A DNA stretch of 64,000 nucleotides from Gnetum montanum (GCA_015680685.1 MNCI01037516.1:408798-472797), one strand, 5' to 3'; shown: positions 47,008 through 58,944, counted from the first letter of the stretch. Made by a program: numbers and translations. The notes: a model not told the origin generated them from the letters alone.

Positions 47008-47550
47008 CAGCGTGACCAACTCTCAGAGTCTCAAAACTGAGCCAAAACAATCTAATATATAATGTGCAAGTCATCCTCAGAGTACATCCTTGACAACGTC
47101 CAGTCCCAACTTCGGAAATGCTAGATTTCAGCTCAAAATTACAAGTTTTTGAGCTCACACTGTAGGTCACGTTGTGGCATGAGTCCAGCGTGACCAACTT
47201 TCATAACCTCAAAACTAAGTCAAAATGACTTGATTTCAAGGGTGCAAGTCATCCTTAGGGTCCACTATTGACAACTATGTGTCCCAGCCTTCAAAAATTC
47301 TATATTTTAGCTCAAAATTGCAAGTTTTTGAGGTCACGCTACAAGTCACATTGTGGCGTGAGTCCAGCGTGACCAACTTTCAAAGCCTCAAAATTTAGTC
47401 AAAATGACTTGATTTCAAGTGTGCAAGTCATGCTCAGGGTCCACCATTGACAACTATGGGTCCCAACCTTCAGAAATTCTAGATTTTAGCTCAAAATTAC
47501 AAGTTTCTACAAAGATTTCACAGGTCACGCTACATGTCACGCTGCAGCGT
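47008..47550 (+). repeat. 178-bp tandem repeat in U3 of D (5' LTR)
   Basis: Units begin CAGCGTGACCAACT at 47008, 47186 and 47365 (spacing 178 and 179 bp) and end in GGTCACGCT-type words, so each junction is a palindrome. The 3' LTR has units at 54320, 54498 and 54665. Confidence 0.88.
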
Positions 47551-48055
47551 GACTGCAGCATGACCTACTCAAAGTGGTTCCAAACAAGTCACATCCAGGC
47601 ACAAATTCTAGATTTTAGATCACTCTCAGGATCAACTATAGCCAAACAATAGTTGAACTCAGGATTAAAGCTTCGAAATAAAAATACATAATTTTCAAGT
47701 CATGTCATGTTGCATGTCACACTGTAGCACGACTACAATGTGACTTACCATAAATAACTCAAAACAAGGTACTTTTAGGCTCAATTCATCAATAAAGTTA
47801 GAAATTCAGAATTTTTAAGCAAGCTAGTATCAATTTCTCTCATTGAACTATCATGTCATTGTAAATTTTCATTTGTGGGCTTGAGTGACCCACACGTTGT
47901 AAGATACGGTGAACTTGGTCAAGAATGTAGCTTGCCCACACACGTCCAACTCATACACAGCTGTCCATTGGACACGTGTCACTTGATCCATGTTTCTCTC
48001 ATCTTCTAGCCATTGATTCCATTCTCGAATTCTACACCCGGGCTTGGCCCAATCC

Positions 48056-48063
48056 TATAAATA
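48056..48063 (+). promoter_or_regulatory. TATA box, 5' LTR of D
   Basis: TATAAATA after CCAATCC; conserved in the 3' LTR at 55357-55364. Transcription would start about 30 bp downstream. Confidence 0.7.
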
Positions 48064-48640
48064 CCGTGTCAATTCACATAAACAGGGTTGGAGATTTTTG
48101 AGTTAAATAGCTTAGGAAACTCAGACCAGCAATCCTTGGGCGCTCAGCACACTCTGACTCCTAGCATCTAAACACTTTTGAAACACATCACATCGCATCA
48201 CATCACATCGCCCGAGGCTTGGCGCTTGACCTGCCATCCACACATGTAGCTACACTTTGATCTATGCACATCTTTTCTAAGCAATACAATACAGTTCATT
48301 TTTCTAGCCATTTATTCTATTTACTTTGTGCTTTACATTCAGTTTATGTTTGGTTTACGTTTTATTCATAATACAGTTTCTACATACGTTTTTCATTTAC
48401 ATTTTATGCACATTGTTTGCATTTTAAAACATTAGTTATGATAACCCTAGTGCAAGCTATAGTTTATGCTCGGGGAAGTCCTTGGTTGATTTGCATGCAG
48501 ACCATCCAAGGCGCTCTACCTTCATTCCTTTTCTAGCTTACCGTCAAGTGAAGGCAGGGTCAGTTGTGTCTGTCCGACGATATCTTGGTGTTTGTTTTCC
48601 TTCTAGCCTTACACTGATGATTTAGGTTAGTACAGTAAAT

Positions 48641-48657
48641 TGGCGCTAGAAGGAGTG
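48641..48657 (+). other. Element D primer binding site
   Basis: TGGCGCTAGAAGGAGTG, six bases after the LTR end; less decayed than the sister PBS in E. Confidence 0.75.
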
Positions 48658-48689
48658 CCCGACTTGTAGACATATTCATCTTGTCCTTG

Positions 48690-48965
48690 TGAGTCTCCCC
48701 ATCGCAGTTGTCACACTGCAGTGGTCACACTGTGTTGTCTTGGTGCAATTGTTACACTGTCCTGCAGTAGTCACGCTATCCTGTAGTTGTCATGCTATGT
48801 TGTCATGGTCTAGTTGTCACGCTAGTCACACTGCAGTTTTGTCACACTAGTCACGCTGTAGTTTAGTCACGTAGGCTAGTCACGCTGCACACGTTGCAGG
48901 CTGGTCACACTACACATGCTGTAGGCTAGTCATGCTACACATGCTGTCAGCTTGTACATGCTATC
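48690..48965 (+). repeat. Leader motif array of D (GTCACGCTG type)
   Basis: More than 15 diverged copies of GTCACGCTRYA / GTCACACTGCAG words between PBS and gag, the same words that make the palindromes in the LTR. Parallels the array in E. Confidence 0.82.
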
Positions 48966-50930
48966 ATGAAATCTTCCTAGATCAACCCTACTTATGCGAT
49001 CCTCCCACCTAAACAATACAACTTCATCTGTGTGAAAATCCAAGCCAACTTGCCTATCGATCACATGGAGAGAGAAGCAAAAAAAAACTACGAGCTCATC
49101 CACAAGGAAGGTCATGAGTTCATTCCCTCAACATTTGACATAATCCCCCTTTTTGAGCCCCATCATCAACTCATATCTCACCTTCTCATAGTAAGGAGTC
49201 AAACCTTATAACCTCCTTCGATAGAGCCTCAGTGTGGAGATGAGGAAGATGACTTTGCCATCCAATCTAAGCATGGGGATTCGTACCATACCATTAGTCC
49301 TCATGCCTATACAAACCCATTATTTCAACCTTTCCTAGGAGAAACTATGCTTCCTCCTTCATCTGCATACACTTGAGCACTATTTTCTCATTAAGAAATA
49401 TCGGCTTCAACATCCACCTACTACATGCCACAAGTACAAACCCACGGAGCACCTCTGACTACTACAACCCAACACGTTCAAGGTGTCACCTCATAAGCTG
49501 TGGCTAGGCAGTGGATTTTACCAGCTGTCCAGCAACACCAACCTACTCTCTATAACGTACCACACCCTCTAATCCCATCTCTAAATGTTGCTCCGCCACA
49601 ACAATCGACAATCCAATAGTATCCCTTGCTGCAAACAATGCAAAAATTGAATTATTATCAACCGCAATTTACTCAACCCGCTAGTCTGCCTACCACCCAA
49701 GAATGGAAAAACATAAAGACAATGATGCACCTGTTAATTGAAGAGGTACAATGCCTTAAAACCACAAACACTGAGGAAGTCAAAGTACTGGACTTCTGTC
49801 AAGATGATCCAATCGATCCCTCAGTTCCACCATTAACCTTTCCGAAGGGAGTCTCATTACCCCAACTAACCAAATAGAATGGAGAGGGAGACCCAAATGC
49901 CCATCTAGTAATGTTTCAAATAGAATGTCTATTGCTTCAAGCCTGTCCTCATGCAATTTTGCATGTATTTGCTATGTCCTTAATGGGAAAAGCCTTAGAC
50001 TGGTACTAAGCTTTACCTTGTAACTCCATATCCTCTCTGGAGGATTTGTTACACCAGTTTGTCACCCGCTTTAAATACAATCTAAAGCCTGAAGCCACGT
50101 TGGATAGCTTGATTTAGATTAAACAAACACCATTAGAGCCAGCATAGAAATTTATCCAAATGTGGAGTGTAGCCTTAAATGAACTTCACGAGCCCATCCC
50201 TGAAACATATCTGCTTACCATCCTTAAGGTGGCTGTGAATGACTTTATTAAATCGAAACTTTATTATTTGAAAGCCTGTACCTTGAGCCAAGCATTTGTG
50301 CAAATTAAAGACATAGAAGAGGTAGTGTAATCAAGAAATGACCCAGCTTATGTGGCCTACAGAAACCAACATGCTCACAAGCAAACCACAACAGTGACAA
50401 CGGTGGCCGCAATCACAAAAATAACCAACTAGGGTCCAAAAGTTAAGCAACCCAAAGCCCCAGCTGACAAAGTTGCCAACTTTGGTGCCAACCCACCTAC
50501 ATTGGCAGGGGCCACCCCAAGGTCCAACTTTCAGTGTAAGGACTGCTCAAAGTATATACCATTGCCGATGCAACCCTCTCAAATATTGGAGAAACTCTTG
50601 AAAGCTAGGCAAATCCAACACAAACACGTGTCAATGATTACCCACAAAAAATAGTACCAAATGAGCCCTCGGTCCCACAACATTTTAAATTGGACCAATA
50701 CTATCATTACCATCAAATGGTCAGTCATACTACAGACAACTATCGCGCCTTGCAAGATGACCTATAGGGAATGATAAAACAAGGCCAACTAGTGATTGAC
50801 ATGGTGAGTTAATCCAACACAGACGATGCCTCCTATGTCATAAACTCAATTAGCATAGATGGCAAGCCCAAACCTGTGCAACAACCTTTTTTGATTTGTT
50901 TGCCTCCCAGCAAGGTAAGGATTCCCCCAA
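48966..50930 (+). pseudogene. Element D Gag
   Basis: ATG at 48966 (MKSS, then stop) in frame with YNFICVKIQANLPIDHMEREAKKNYELIHKEGHEFIPS. One frame can be followed with scattered stops to about 50650. The capsid-like domain is at 49830-50300 (GEGDPNAHLVMFQIECLLLQ ... SLMGKALDWY ... LHEPIPETYLLTILKVAVNDFIKSKLYYL). The zinc finger near 50690-50770 reads YYHYHQMVSHTTDNYRALQDDL: both Cys are Tyr (TGC to TAC). Long open frame 49626-49877. Confidence 0.85.
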
Positions 50931-51600
50931 CCTCCATAAAAAAGAGGCCTTCCTTTGTTATCAAGGTGCCACCCTAGGCACCCAAAACACCCTTTGTGGT
51001 CAAGGCTCCACAACATTCACTCGCTAAGACGTTAAAATGGTATGACATAGCAACAAAAATTGCTAAGAAACCTTTTGTCATCAAGGTGCCACAACATGAT
51101 GGCCCCTCACCTACCCAAAGCCCAATAGTGGACAACATCTCGATCCCTCCTCCCTCGAGGGCTGACCCCACTAGCAACACACGTAAGTCCACCAAATGGC
51201 AACGCAAGAGGACAAATGAACACCTCACAACCCCCATGGTCGAAGTAAGGGCCACAACCAACAAAAAACAATTGAACACTGGGGCCCCTACCTCCAAAAA
51301 AACCAGGCCCAAGTCCCCTTCGTAAGAGATCTGTCTCTCAAACCACATGGAGGAAGTCAAGGCCAACACAACAACTAATGACAAGGACTTTGTGGCTGCA
51401 CTAACCCAGGTAAAAGAAATGCTCAAGCATAAGAACACAACGTTTAGCTTGTATGAACTAGTCAGGACCTCACCTACTCACTGCCAAGCATTGGCCTAGG
51501 TCTTAGCCTTCATTTTTGTTATGGAGGACATCCTTGCAAATGAGGCATCCATCCGTGCAACAATGTTACCTCCCATACCACAAGAATTGGGTTCAACAAC
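50931..51600 (+). pseudogene. Element D Gag-protease linker
   Basis: An open frame 50996-51325 (109 codons), basic and Thr/Pro-rich, with FVIKVPQHDGPSPTQSP repeats corresponding to FIIKVPKHIAPSTTQGP in E. Then a helical segment (LKHKNTTFSLYELVRTSPTH) homologous to E's 29190-29290. Confidence 0.65.
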
Positions 51601-52297
51601 CTTAACCTTTCGTGATGATGCAGTCAAAGTCAACCCCAAACAAGGGGAGGTCACTATGGCTCCGCTATCCATTAGCATTCATGTCAGATAGTGTACCATC
51701 CATAAGGTACATGTTGATGATGGTGCAGCAACAAACGTAGTCTTATACTCCATCATCAACAAGCTAGGCTTGGTAGATGAAATCAAGCCAATCAAAACCA
51801 CATGTTTAAAATCTTTCAATGGATCACATGTCACAGTCAAGGGTATAATCAACTTAGCCTTTATGGTGGGAGAGAAATTCCCCACTAGTGCAAACTTTAC
51901 TGTCATAGAGGAGATGCCAGGTTTCAACATGATCCTAGGTAGGCCTTGGCTAGCTCAACTAAGGGCCATCTCCTCTCCCATCCACCAAGAAATCTACCTT
52001 CCATACGAATGTGGTCAGGTTATCATCCATGGTGATAACGCTTCCTCTTCAACTATTCATGACATAGACATGGCACAAGTTATAGAAGAAGATTTTCTTG
52101 GTGGTACACCTATAACAACCAACGCAATGCCTAAGGCTAACACACCCGAACGAGTGGTTGAAGCCAATAGCTCCCTAGAGGATCCTAAACCTTGCATGCT
52201 TCCTAATCCATGCCTAGTTAGGAAGCAACCACATGACCAAGACTTTCCCTTGGCTGAAAATGCGTGTGCCTGCCTACCCTTTGCTATACATTTTTGA
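51601..52297 (+). pseudogene. Element D protease
   Basis: Active-site loop VHVDDGAATNVVLYSI (DDGA at 51716-51727), then an open frame 51770-52297 (175 codons) with FNMILGRPWLAQLRAISSPIHQEIYLPY and a C-terminal extension to SLEDPKPCMLPNPC. A stop lies upstream. Shares the unusual DDGA with E. It is the last protein-coding domain in D. Confidence 0.85.
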
Positions 52298-52429
52298 CTT
52301 TTGTTTACATTGCACTAACCTATGCGTTTACATTTTTCCTGCTCACTTAGATCATGCATTTTGTTTTGTTTACACACTCGTCAACTTAGTTTACGCATTG
52401 CATTTGAAAAATATAAAACTACAAAAACA

Positions 52430-53000
52430 CTTGGCCCAAAAGGCCTTAAACTAGCATATGTCCTGGAATGACCTAAAACTATCACCTTTTGCATTGATTT
52501 TCTTTCATTCATACATTTCAACTCTATGTACAATAGGTGTCACTTGATGTTGTTTTCTTCCTAGTTGATCTTTGTAGGATCTTGCAGACACACAACATGA
52601 CCATGCATGCAACATCACACCTTACACAAACAAGGTAAGCACGAACAATTTGCTACGACTATAAACTAGCAAAGACAATCTACTATGACTATAAACTAGC
52701 ATAGACAAGTCTTGGCATCATGACTTAAAAATGATACCACAGAAAAGTCCTAGAGTCATGACAATAAACTGACACCATAGAGCTCTATCCGGTATGAAAC
52801 TAAACTACCATATCTATCCGCCATGATGTGAAACTAGCATCCAGAGTCCACTAAGACTATAAACTAGTTTTCCTCTTCACTATCTGCTATGACTATAAAC
52901 TAGCAATGCATCATCCGCTATGACGCTAAACTAGCATAGTCCAAAGGGTTATGACATAAAACTAATCCACAATAGTCCACTAAGACTATAAACTGGTAAC
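52430..53000. repeat. Minisatellite TATGACTATAAACTAGCA of D
   Basis: First a short group (52430-52480, GGCCTTAAACTAGCA), a spacer, then about ten units of 30-40 bp (52650-53000). The first group corresponds to E's array after protease and the second to E's array after integrase, so the RT-IN deletion lies between them. Confidence 0.8.
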
Positions 53001-54154
53001 ATCATCGACGACTAGGCAAAATTTGAAAAGATATATTGTTGCAATTGGCTGTACATGTTCCACAAAGACATGCTACACAATTTGTCTCATGGACACTAAT
53101 GAAGTTGATGTTGTTCGTAATTATGTTTGCTTTGAAAATTGCACATGGTGACGCCATCTCCCGATTTAAAGTGCTTAGTTAACTGATTCATTTGTGTTTT
53201 TCTTGTCTTCTTGGAGTTGTGTTTGCAGGATGACACTCCTAAGGCATTTGTACATAGATGCATTTCATCGTGACGACAAGGTATCGCATTCTTCCTGACG
53301 CACATTACTGGGTTAATCAATCCATTCATAAGTACATTTCCAACTCCTGATACATCCCCTATTTCCCCATCATGTCCCAATTGTCCTATTCAATTTCACC
53401 CCTGGATACATTCCATTCAGTTCAAAACGCTTGATACACTATTGCACACTATGACTCTCTAAGTAGTTGCGATGCAAAACACAGTACACAGTACATGATG
53501 CAAAATGCAAGTGCTCAAACATGAGCACGACATAAAAAGAAAGCTCTTTCAAAAAGATCAAGAAAAGAAAATAAAAATAAAGGAAAGGAAAACACAAGAA
53601 AGAAAAAGAAGAAAAAGGTCAAAGATAAAAATGCATAGAAAAGGTCTTCATAACCCCATTGACATCATAAAAAAAAGGCTGTTGGCTATTCTCATACAAG
53701 CCCCAGGCGAGAAGGCAATTGTCTTGGAAAACAACTACACTTGTGTCTCAAAGAGACCATGTTGCACATCATCATGTGGCTTTGGCTGTTTACAACGGGC
53801 CCCGTAAACACTCTATAAGAGTCCTATTTCTCCAAAGAACACATCTTGTATGTCTTGGCTCTGATTCTGCTAAACATTGGCTATTGACAAGGACCAAGGA
53901 TGTAGCTCATTCGCTTGAGAGCACTTCCTCTCCCACAATCCCAACAGTAATCATAGCCCTTAACCTTTTGGCTTCCCTTGGTTACAACCAATCCCCTTGC
54001 ATCTTGAATCACATTCCTTCAATCCCATGTACTTTTGAAAATGGTGTGATGACATCCAACCAAGGGCCAATGGATAATGTTTGGTATCTAGTTGTTCATG
54101 GTGCTTTGCACTTCTTTGTCGATGCCTCTCAAGAGGATTCCTCCAGACATCAAC
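53001..54154 (+). other. Element D 3' tail
   Basis: Contains a Lys/Glu-rich frame (53505-53807) and an open frame of 157 codons (53719-54192) with no recognised domain. The A-rich stretch 53530-53640 explains the lysine bias. Nothing else supported. Confidence 0.45.
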
Positions 54155-54167
54155 AAATAGGGGACAA
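54155..54167 (+). other. Polypurine tract of D
   Basis: AAATAGGGGACAA immediately before the 3' LTR. Confidence 0.75.
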
Positions 54168-55930
54168 TGAAACACCACTAATTTGGACCTAACACTTTGA
54201 AACAAGAATGACTCAAGCCCTTTTGAGCTTTTGGAAGGCAAATTTTGGCTAAGGCATGGAAACCATGCTCAGCTAAATCAAGCCAGCTTGCTCATCCTGT
54301 CAAGTTGGAAGCTTGCCCACAGCGTGACCAACTCTCGGAGTCTTAAAACTAAGCCAAAAAAATATGATCTACAATGTGCAAGTCATCCTCAAAGTACATC
54401 CTTGAAAAATTCTAGTCCCAACTTCCAGAATGCCAGATTTCAGCTCAAAATTGCAAGTTTTTGAGGTCATGCTGCAGGTCACGCTGTGGCGTGAGTCCAG
54501 CGTGACCAACTTTTAGAGCCTCAAAACTAAGTCAAAATGACTTGATTTCAAGGGTGCAAGTCATCCTTAGGGTCCAATATTGACAACTATGGGTCCTAGC
54601 CTTTAGAAATTTTAGATTTTAGCTCAAAATTGCATGTTTTTGAGGTCACGCTGTGGCGTGAGTTCAGCGTGACCAACTTTTAGAGCCTCAATACTGAGTC
54701 AAAATGACTTGATTTCAAGGGTGCAAGTCATCCTCAGGGTCCACTATTGAAAACTATGGGTCCCAACCTTTAGAAATTCCAGATTTTAGCTTAAAATTGC
54801 AAGTTTTTGCAAATATTTCACAGGTCACGCTACATGTCACGCTGCATGTCACACTGTAGCGTGACCTACTCAAAGTGGTTCCAAACAAGTCACATCTAGG
54901 CTCAAATTCCAGATTTCAGATCACTCTCAGGATCAACTATAGCTAGACAATAGTTGAACTCAAGATTCAAGCTTCAAAATCAAAATACATCATTTTTGAG
55001 TCATGTCACGGTGTATGTCACACTGCAGCATGACTACAACATGACTTACCATAAATAGCTCAAAACAAGGTACTTTCAGGCTCAATTTTTCAATAAAGTC
55101 AAAAATTCAGAAGTTTCAAGTAAGCCAAGGTTAATTTCTCTCGTTGCATTATCATTTCATTGTAAATTTTCATTTGTGGGCTTGAGTGAGCCACACGTTG
55201 TAAGATATGGTGAACTTGGTCAAGAACGTAGCTTGCCCACACATGTCAAACTCACACATAATTGTCCATTGGACACATGTCACTTGATTCATGTTTCTCT
55301 CATCTCCCAGCTATTGATTTCATTCTCAAATTTCGCACCCGAGCCCGACCTAATCCTATAAATACCGTGTCAATTCACATAAACAAGGTTGGCAATTTTT
55401 GAGTTAAACAGCTTAGGAAACTCAGACTAGTAATCCTTGGGTGCTTAGCACACTCTGACTCCTAGCATCCAAGCACTTCTAAAACACATCACATCACATC
55501 ACATCACCTGGGGCTTGGCGCTTGACTTGCCATCCACACGTGTAGCTACGCTTTGATCGGTGCACATCTTTTCTAAGCAATACAATACAATTCGTTTTGC
55601 CAGCCATTTATTATATTTACTCTGTGATTTACATTCATTTTACATTTGGTTTATGTTTTATTCACAATATAGTTTCTGCATACATTTTCCATTTACATTT
55701 CATGCGCATTGTTTATATTTTAAAACATTAGTTACGATAACCCTAGCACAAGCCATAGTTTATGCTCCAAAAAGTCCTTGGTTAATTTGCGTGCAGACCA
55801 TCCAAGGCACTCTGCCTTCATTCCTTTTCTAGCTTGCTCTCAAGAGAAGGTAGGGTCAGCTGTGTCTGTTCGACAATCTCTCGATGTTTATTTTCCTTCT
55901 AGCCTTACACCAACAATTTAGGTCAGTATA
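54168..55930 (+). repeat. Element D 3' LTR (1,763 bp)
   Basis: Starts TGAAACACCAC and ends GTCAGTATA (final CA changed to TA). Aligned throughout with 46856-48634; one 178-bp unit is 11 bp shorter. TATA box 55357-55364. Confidence 0.93.
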
Positions 55931-55935
55931 GATGT
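55931..55935. repeat. Target site duplication of element D, right copy (GATGT)
   Basis: Identical to 46851-46855; element F's Gag tail resumes here. Confidence 0.9.
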
Positions 55936-57941
55936 CATAGTGCTGAACCTTCCTATGTTGCTGGTGGTGACATATGGTGGAGGGAAGTATGAGAATATTG
56001 AGAATATGAAAAAGAATGAGAGGTGTGAGGTTGTGACCGTTCAGAAGATGTCATAGGTTGATGATATTTGAGAGAGTGATAGTAGCAATTTGAAGTAGAG
56101 TAGGTAGAATTGGTTAGGGAAATAGGTTGTTGAACATAATGCCCATATGGGTTTAGCTAGTAGTAAGGCTAGGGCTAGTTTGGTGGTAGCATCCCACATG
56201 ACTATGTGTTTTGCCACTGGGGTTGATGATAGTGTTTAGGCTGGTAATAAGTCCCCCTAGGATAATACGATTGGTTGTGGGATTTTCTATAATTACTGTG
56301 TGAAAAAGAAAATTTTCAGGGCATGTGCTTTTGTATGAATTTGGGGTTTAATGCAAAAGCCTAATACTCATGTAGATGTACCACGATTGGGCAATGGCCC
56401 TTTGAGTGATCATATATACAGATGTCACATCCATTATCTATGTCTGTGTTTAAGTCTATAGCCTGCCTTTCTTCAGTCATGTTATGTATTTGCCAATAAG
56501 TGTTCCTAGCTATTTCTTGATTTTTCTTCCTCTATTTATTGTGATTGCCTGGCTCATTTTATATTACCTTCTCCTCTATAATTTCTACGAAAGTTGTAGT
56601 TTTTTCATTTATCCACTTTGACATCCTATCTAGTCTTGCTTGGAGTTCATCAAGAGATTGTTATAGTGACAAGGTTTGTTGTGAAATCACCTCATTGAGA
56701 GCTACCTCTTTATGACCATCATAGATATGGATCCTTTTCCTTTGAATAGCTAGGTCCCAGTTATTTTCCTTTACATTCTCTCAATTACATAGCTCTCCTT
56801 CTTCTTTTGCCACCTACTTGATTAGCCTTTGTATCTGATGGGCTTTTAATTCATATAATTGACCTTGAGCATACATCCCAAGGATCTCCTTTGTTTCATT
56901 ATGAATCCCATCTATGATGTGGAAAAGTTGCTCTTTTTGAGAGAAATCATGGTTGGGACATCTATGTAGTAGTGAATAGTATTTATCTAAGGCCACATCT
57001 AAGGGTTCAAGATTTTCTTGCTTCCACCCTTGGATTTGTTTTCTTAAGTTGGACATGCTTGCATAGGTTTGGTATTTTTCATTGAAAAGTTCTACCATTG
57101 TGGACCAGTAGTGGATGGAACTTGGTTTCAACAATCTATACCAACTTTTAGCTTCATTTATTAGTGTCCTATGGAAGAGCTTAAGCTTTTGCCATTTATT
57201 TTTGATATTTTGCAAGGTATAGGCATAATGGAAGTCTTGTAAGTGATGTTGTGGATTAGAATCATAGCCTACCACAAATATAGGGATATTATTCATATCA
57301 AGCCTTTTTATGCAACTTTCCTTGTGATGCCTGTGGGGTATCTTAACTGCCTTTCTGATCTACATCAAGCTCTTAGTGGCCAACAAGGGTTCATCATCAT
57401 TAGACGTGACATGGTGAAAATTGCTATTTCTATTTGCCCTATTGTAATAGTTTTGGCTATGTTCATGTTAAGGTCTTTTATTTTTCCCATGGTTTTGATT
57501 TCTACCCTTATTTTGACTCTATAGTGGAGCTTTGTCTCTATACCTGCATTCATCTTCATTAGAATTAGATGCTAAAGAGGAAGAGAAAGATGAGAAACTA
57601 GGAGAGTTTCCATGGCTTCGATGGTGTTTTCCATAGTCCCCTGATTTATCCTTTTTAGGTTTTGAGGAGGTCCTAAGCCTTGAGGCCTTCACTGGTCTAG
57701 GACTTACTTCATCTTCTCTAGGATTATCTGCCTTAGGTGAATGTAGTCTTTAAGTGTTGTTATGATGATCATGAACATATGAAACCTCTACATGAGGTTG
57801 GTAACTCTGATTTTCTTTAACATACATCTCATTAGTTCTCCAATGAATGTTCTCTCCATATGATGCATTATCACTTGTGAAAGAGACATTTTTGTTAATT
57901 AAAGATGTGTGTGACTTAATATTTTCTAAAAGATAAATCAT
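55936..57941 (-). pseudogene. Element F Gag
   Basis: Start at 57941 (MIYLLENIKSHTS). The capsid-like domain is fully open at 57296-56814 (160 codons: NIKNKWQKLKLFHRTLINEAKSWYRLLKPSSIHYWSTMVELFNEKYQTY ... QEQL-type end), clearly homologous to A's Gag. A zinc knuckle GCDICIYDHSKGHCP (CX2CX3HX4CP) lies at about 56432-56389. Then a Tyr/Pro/Gln-rich tail (YYPRGTYYQPKHYHQPQWQN). D interrupts after the tail. Confidence 0.87.
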
Positions 57942-57996
57942 TAATGCATTTACAATGATCGTGTATGATATAACTAATCTAGATAACTAGCACCAT

Positions 57997-58013
57997 CCCT
58001 AGCAATGGTGCCA
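57997..58013 (-). other. Element F primer binding site, tRNA-Asp type
   Basis: TGGCACCATTGCTAGGG on the minus strand, one base from the LTR end; closer to the tRNA-Asp complement than A's PBS. Confidence 0.8.
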
Positions 58014-58014
58014 A

Positions 58015-58944
58015 TGATGAGTAGTGAGGTACCCCCTATGCCCAACCATACAAATCACAAGTGTTCATGCATGATTTGGTCAAATTATATGGATGGGACT
58101 AGTTGTGGAATCAAGATTGTTATGTCTTAATCATAGTTCGTTGTCTTCCCACTTGGACTAGAGGTAGCTTTGTCACATATGGTTTAGTCTAAAGTATGGC
58201 ATATGATAATTTATGTTGTTTCAACCTTATGCTACTCCTAATAATAATAGAGAAATCAATTACTTAATCTAATTAATAACATAAAGTAAAGTCTAAACTA
58301 GCCTATAGGTGATGAGTGTTCATTTCTAGCTTATTGTACACATCTTGAACCCATGTATGCATCACTAGGATTACCAAGTGCTATGCTACTGGGCAAACCA
58401 AGTAATAACGTTGTTGGGATTACCAAGAGAATACATGTTTATGGTTAAAACTGGCTATGTGCATTCCACCAATTCATTAATATGTATGGGAACATAAATA
58501 TTAACTAAGTACATAAATGTAAATTGCATTAAAAGTAAATTTGATCTAAGTGAAAGTGCTACAATGAATAAGAATCAATCTCAATCTTATTACTGTTCAT
58601 AGAATGTGTCTAGGTACATTGCCACTCAGATAAGACACTATATAACTGACTCAGGTCCAGATTGTGGGCACTCGCTGACTGTTCTCTAAGACTATGAAGT
58701 AAAACTGCAAGAGTTCAGCTACCCTATTGACAAAAGAATGCCATAAACATGGCTGTGAGCATGTATTTATAGATTTTACTGCTGGCCTGCATCGATGGGG
58801 CCTCATTAATGAGGTCTAGTTATTAGGGCCTAATTATCAAGGCCTAGTTATTGGGGCTAAGATATAGGAGCCAAGATATTAGAGCTAAGGTATCAAGGCT
58901 AAGATATTAGGGCTAAGATATCCCAACGAACTAATGATTCATGA
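58015..58944 (-). repeat. Element F 5' LTR (about 930 bp), unoccupied allele of E's insertion site
   Basis: Minus oriented, ends CTCATCA at 58015; the outer end near 58944 has decayed (ATGATTCATGA). Contains GTGTCTAGGTACATTGCC (58604-58621), the same site that E split in the 3' LTR. TATA box 58764-58771; U3 array 58854-58923. Confidence 0.87.
58854..58923 (-). repeat. 14-bp tandem array in U3 of F (5' LTR)
   Basis: Five units of GGGCTAAGATATNN; further diverged 14-bp units (GGCCTAGTTATTGG) precede them. Confidence 0.82.

Larger units (their letters stand above)
46856..48634 (+). repeat. Element D 5' LTR (1,779 bp)
   Basis: Starts TGAAACACCAC, ends GTTAGTACA. Contains three 178-bp tandem units in U3, a TATA box (48056-48063) and a (CATCA)-type microsatellite (48185-48212). 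Confidence 0.93.
46856..55930 (+). mobile_element. Element D: 9.1-kb Tat-like element lacking RT to IN
   Basis: LTRs 46856-48634 and 54168-55930, PBS 48641, polypurine tract 54155-54167, TSD GATGT at 46851-46855 and 55931-55935. Internal: leader array, gag, protease, TTAAACTAGC minisatellites, tail. Gag and protease are clear relatives of E's. RT, both RNase H domains and integrase are missing, so D depended on other elements. By eye the LTRs are about 88-90% identical. Confidence 0.92.
22660..58944 (-). mobile_element. Element F: minus-strand Athila-like element hosting E and D
   Basis: Minus orientation: 5' LTR 58015-58944, PBS 57997-58013, gag 57941-55931, (D inserted), non-coding tail, polypurine tract 43907-43916, 3' LTR 43906-43466 plus 23212-22660 (E inserted). 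With E and D and their TSD copies set aside, F is about 6.95 kb. No RT or integrase core is recognised, so F is probably a deletion derivative. It lies in the tail of B. The candidate TSD GTAGT (22655-22659) has no clear partner on the right because the outer end of the 5' LTR has decayed. Confidence 0.82.

Noticed and set aside
50974-51438. 154-codon minus-strand frame with hydrophobic stretches
   Set aside because: Shadow of D's Gag-protease linker; hydrophobicity comes from antisense of Lys/Thr/Pro-rich sequence.
53719-54192. 157-codon plus-strand frame in D's tail as a host or accessory gene
   Set aside because: Runs into the LTR start, no recognised motif and no counterpart seen in E; too little support.
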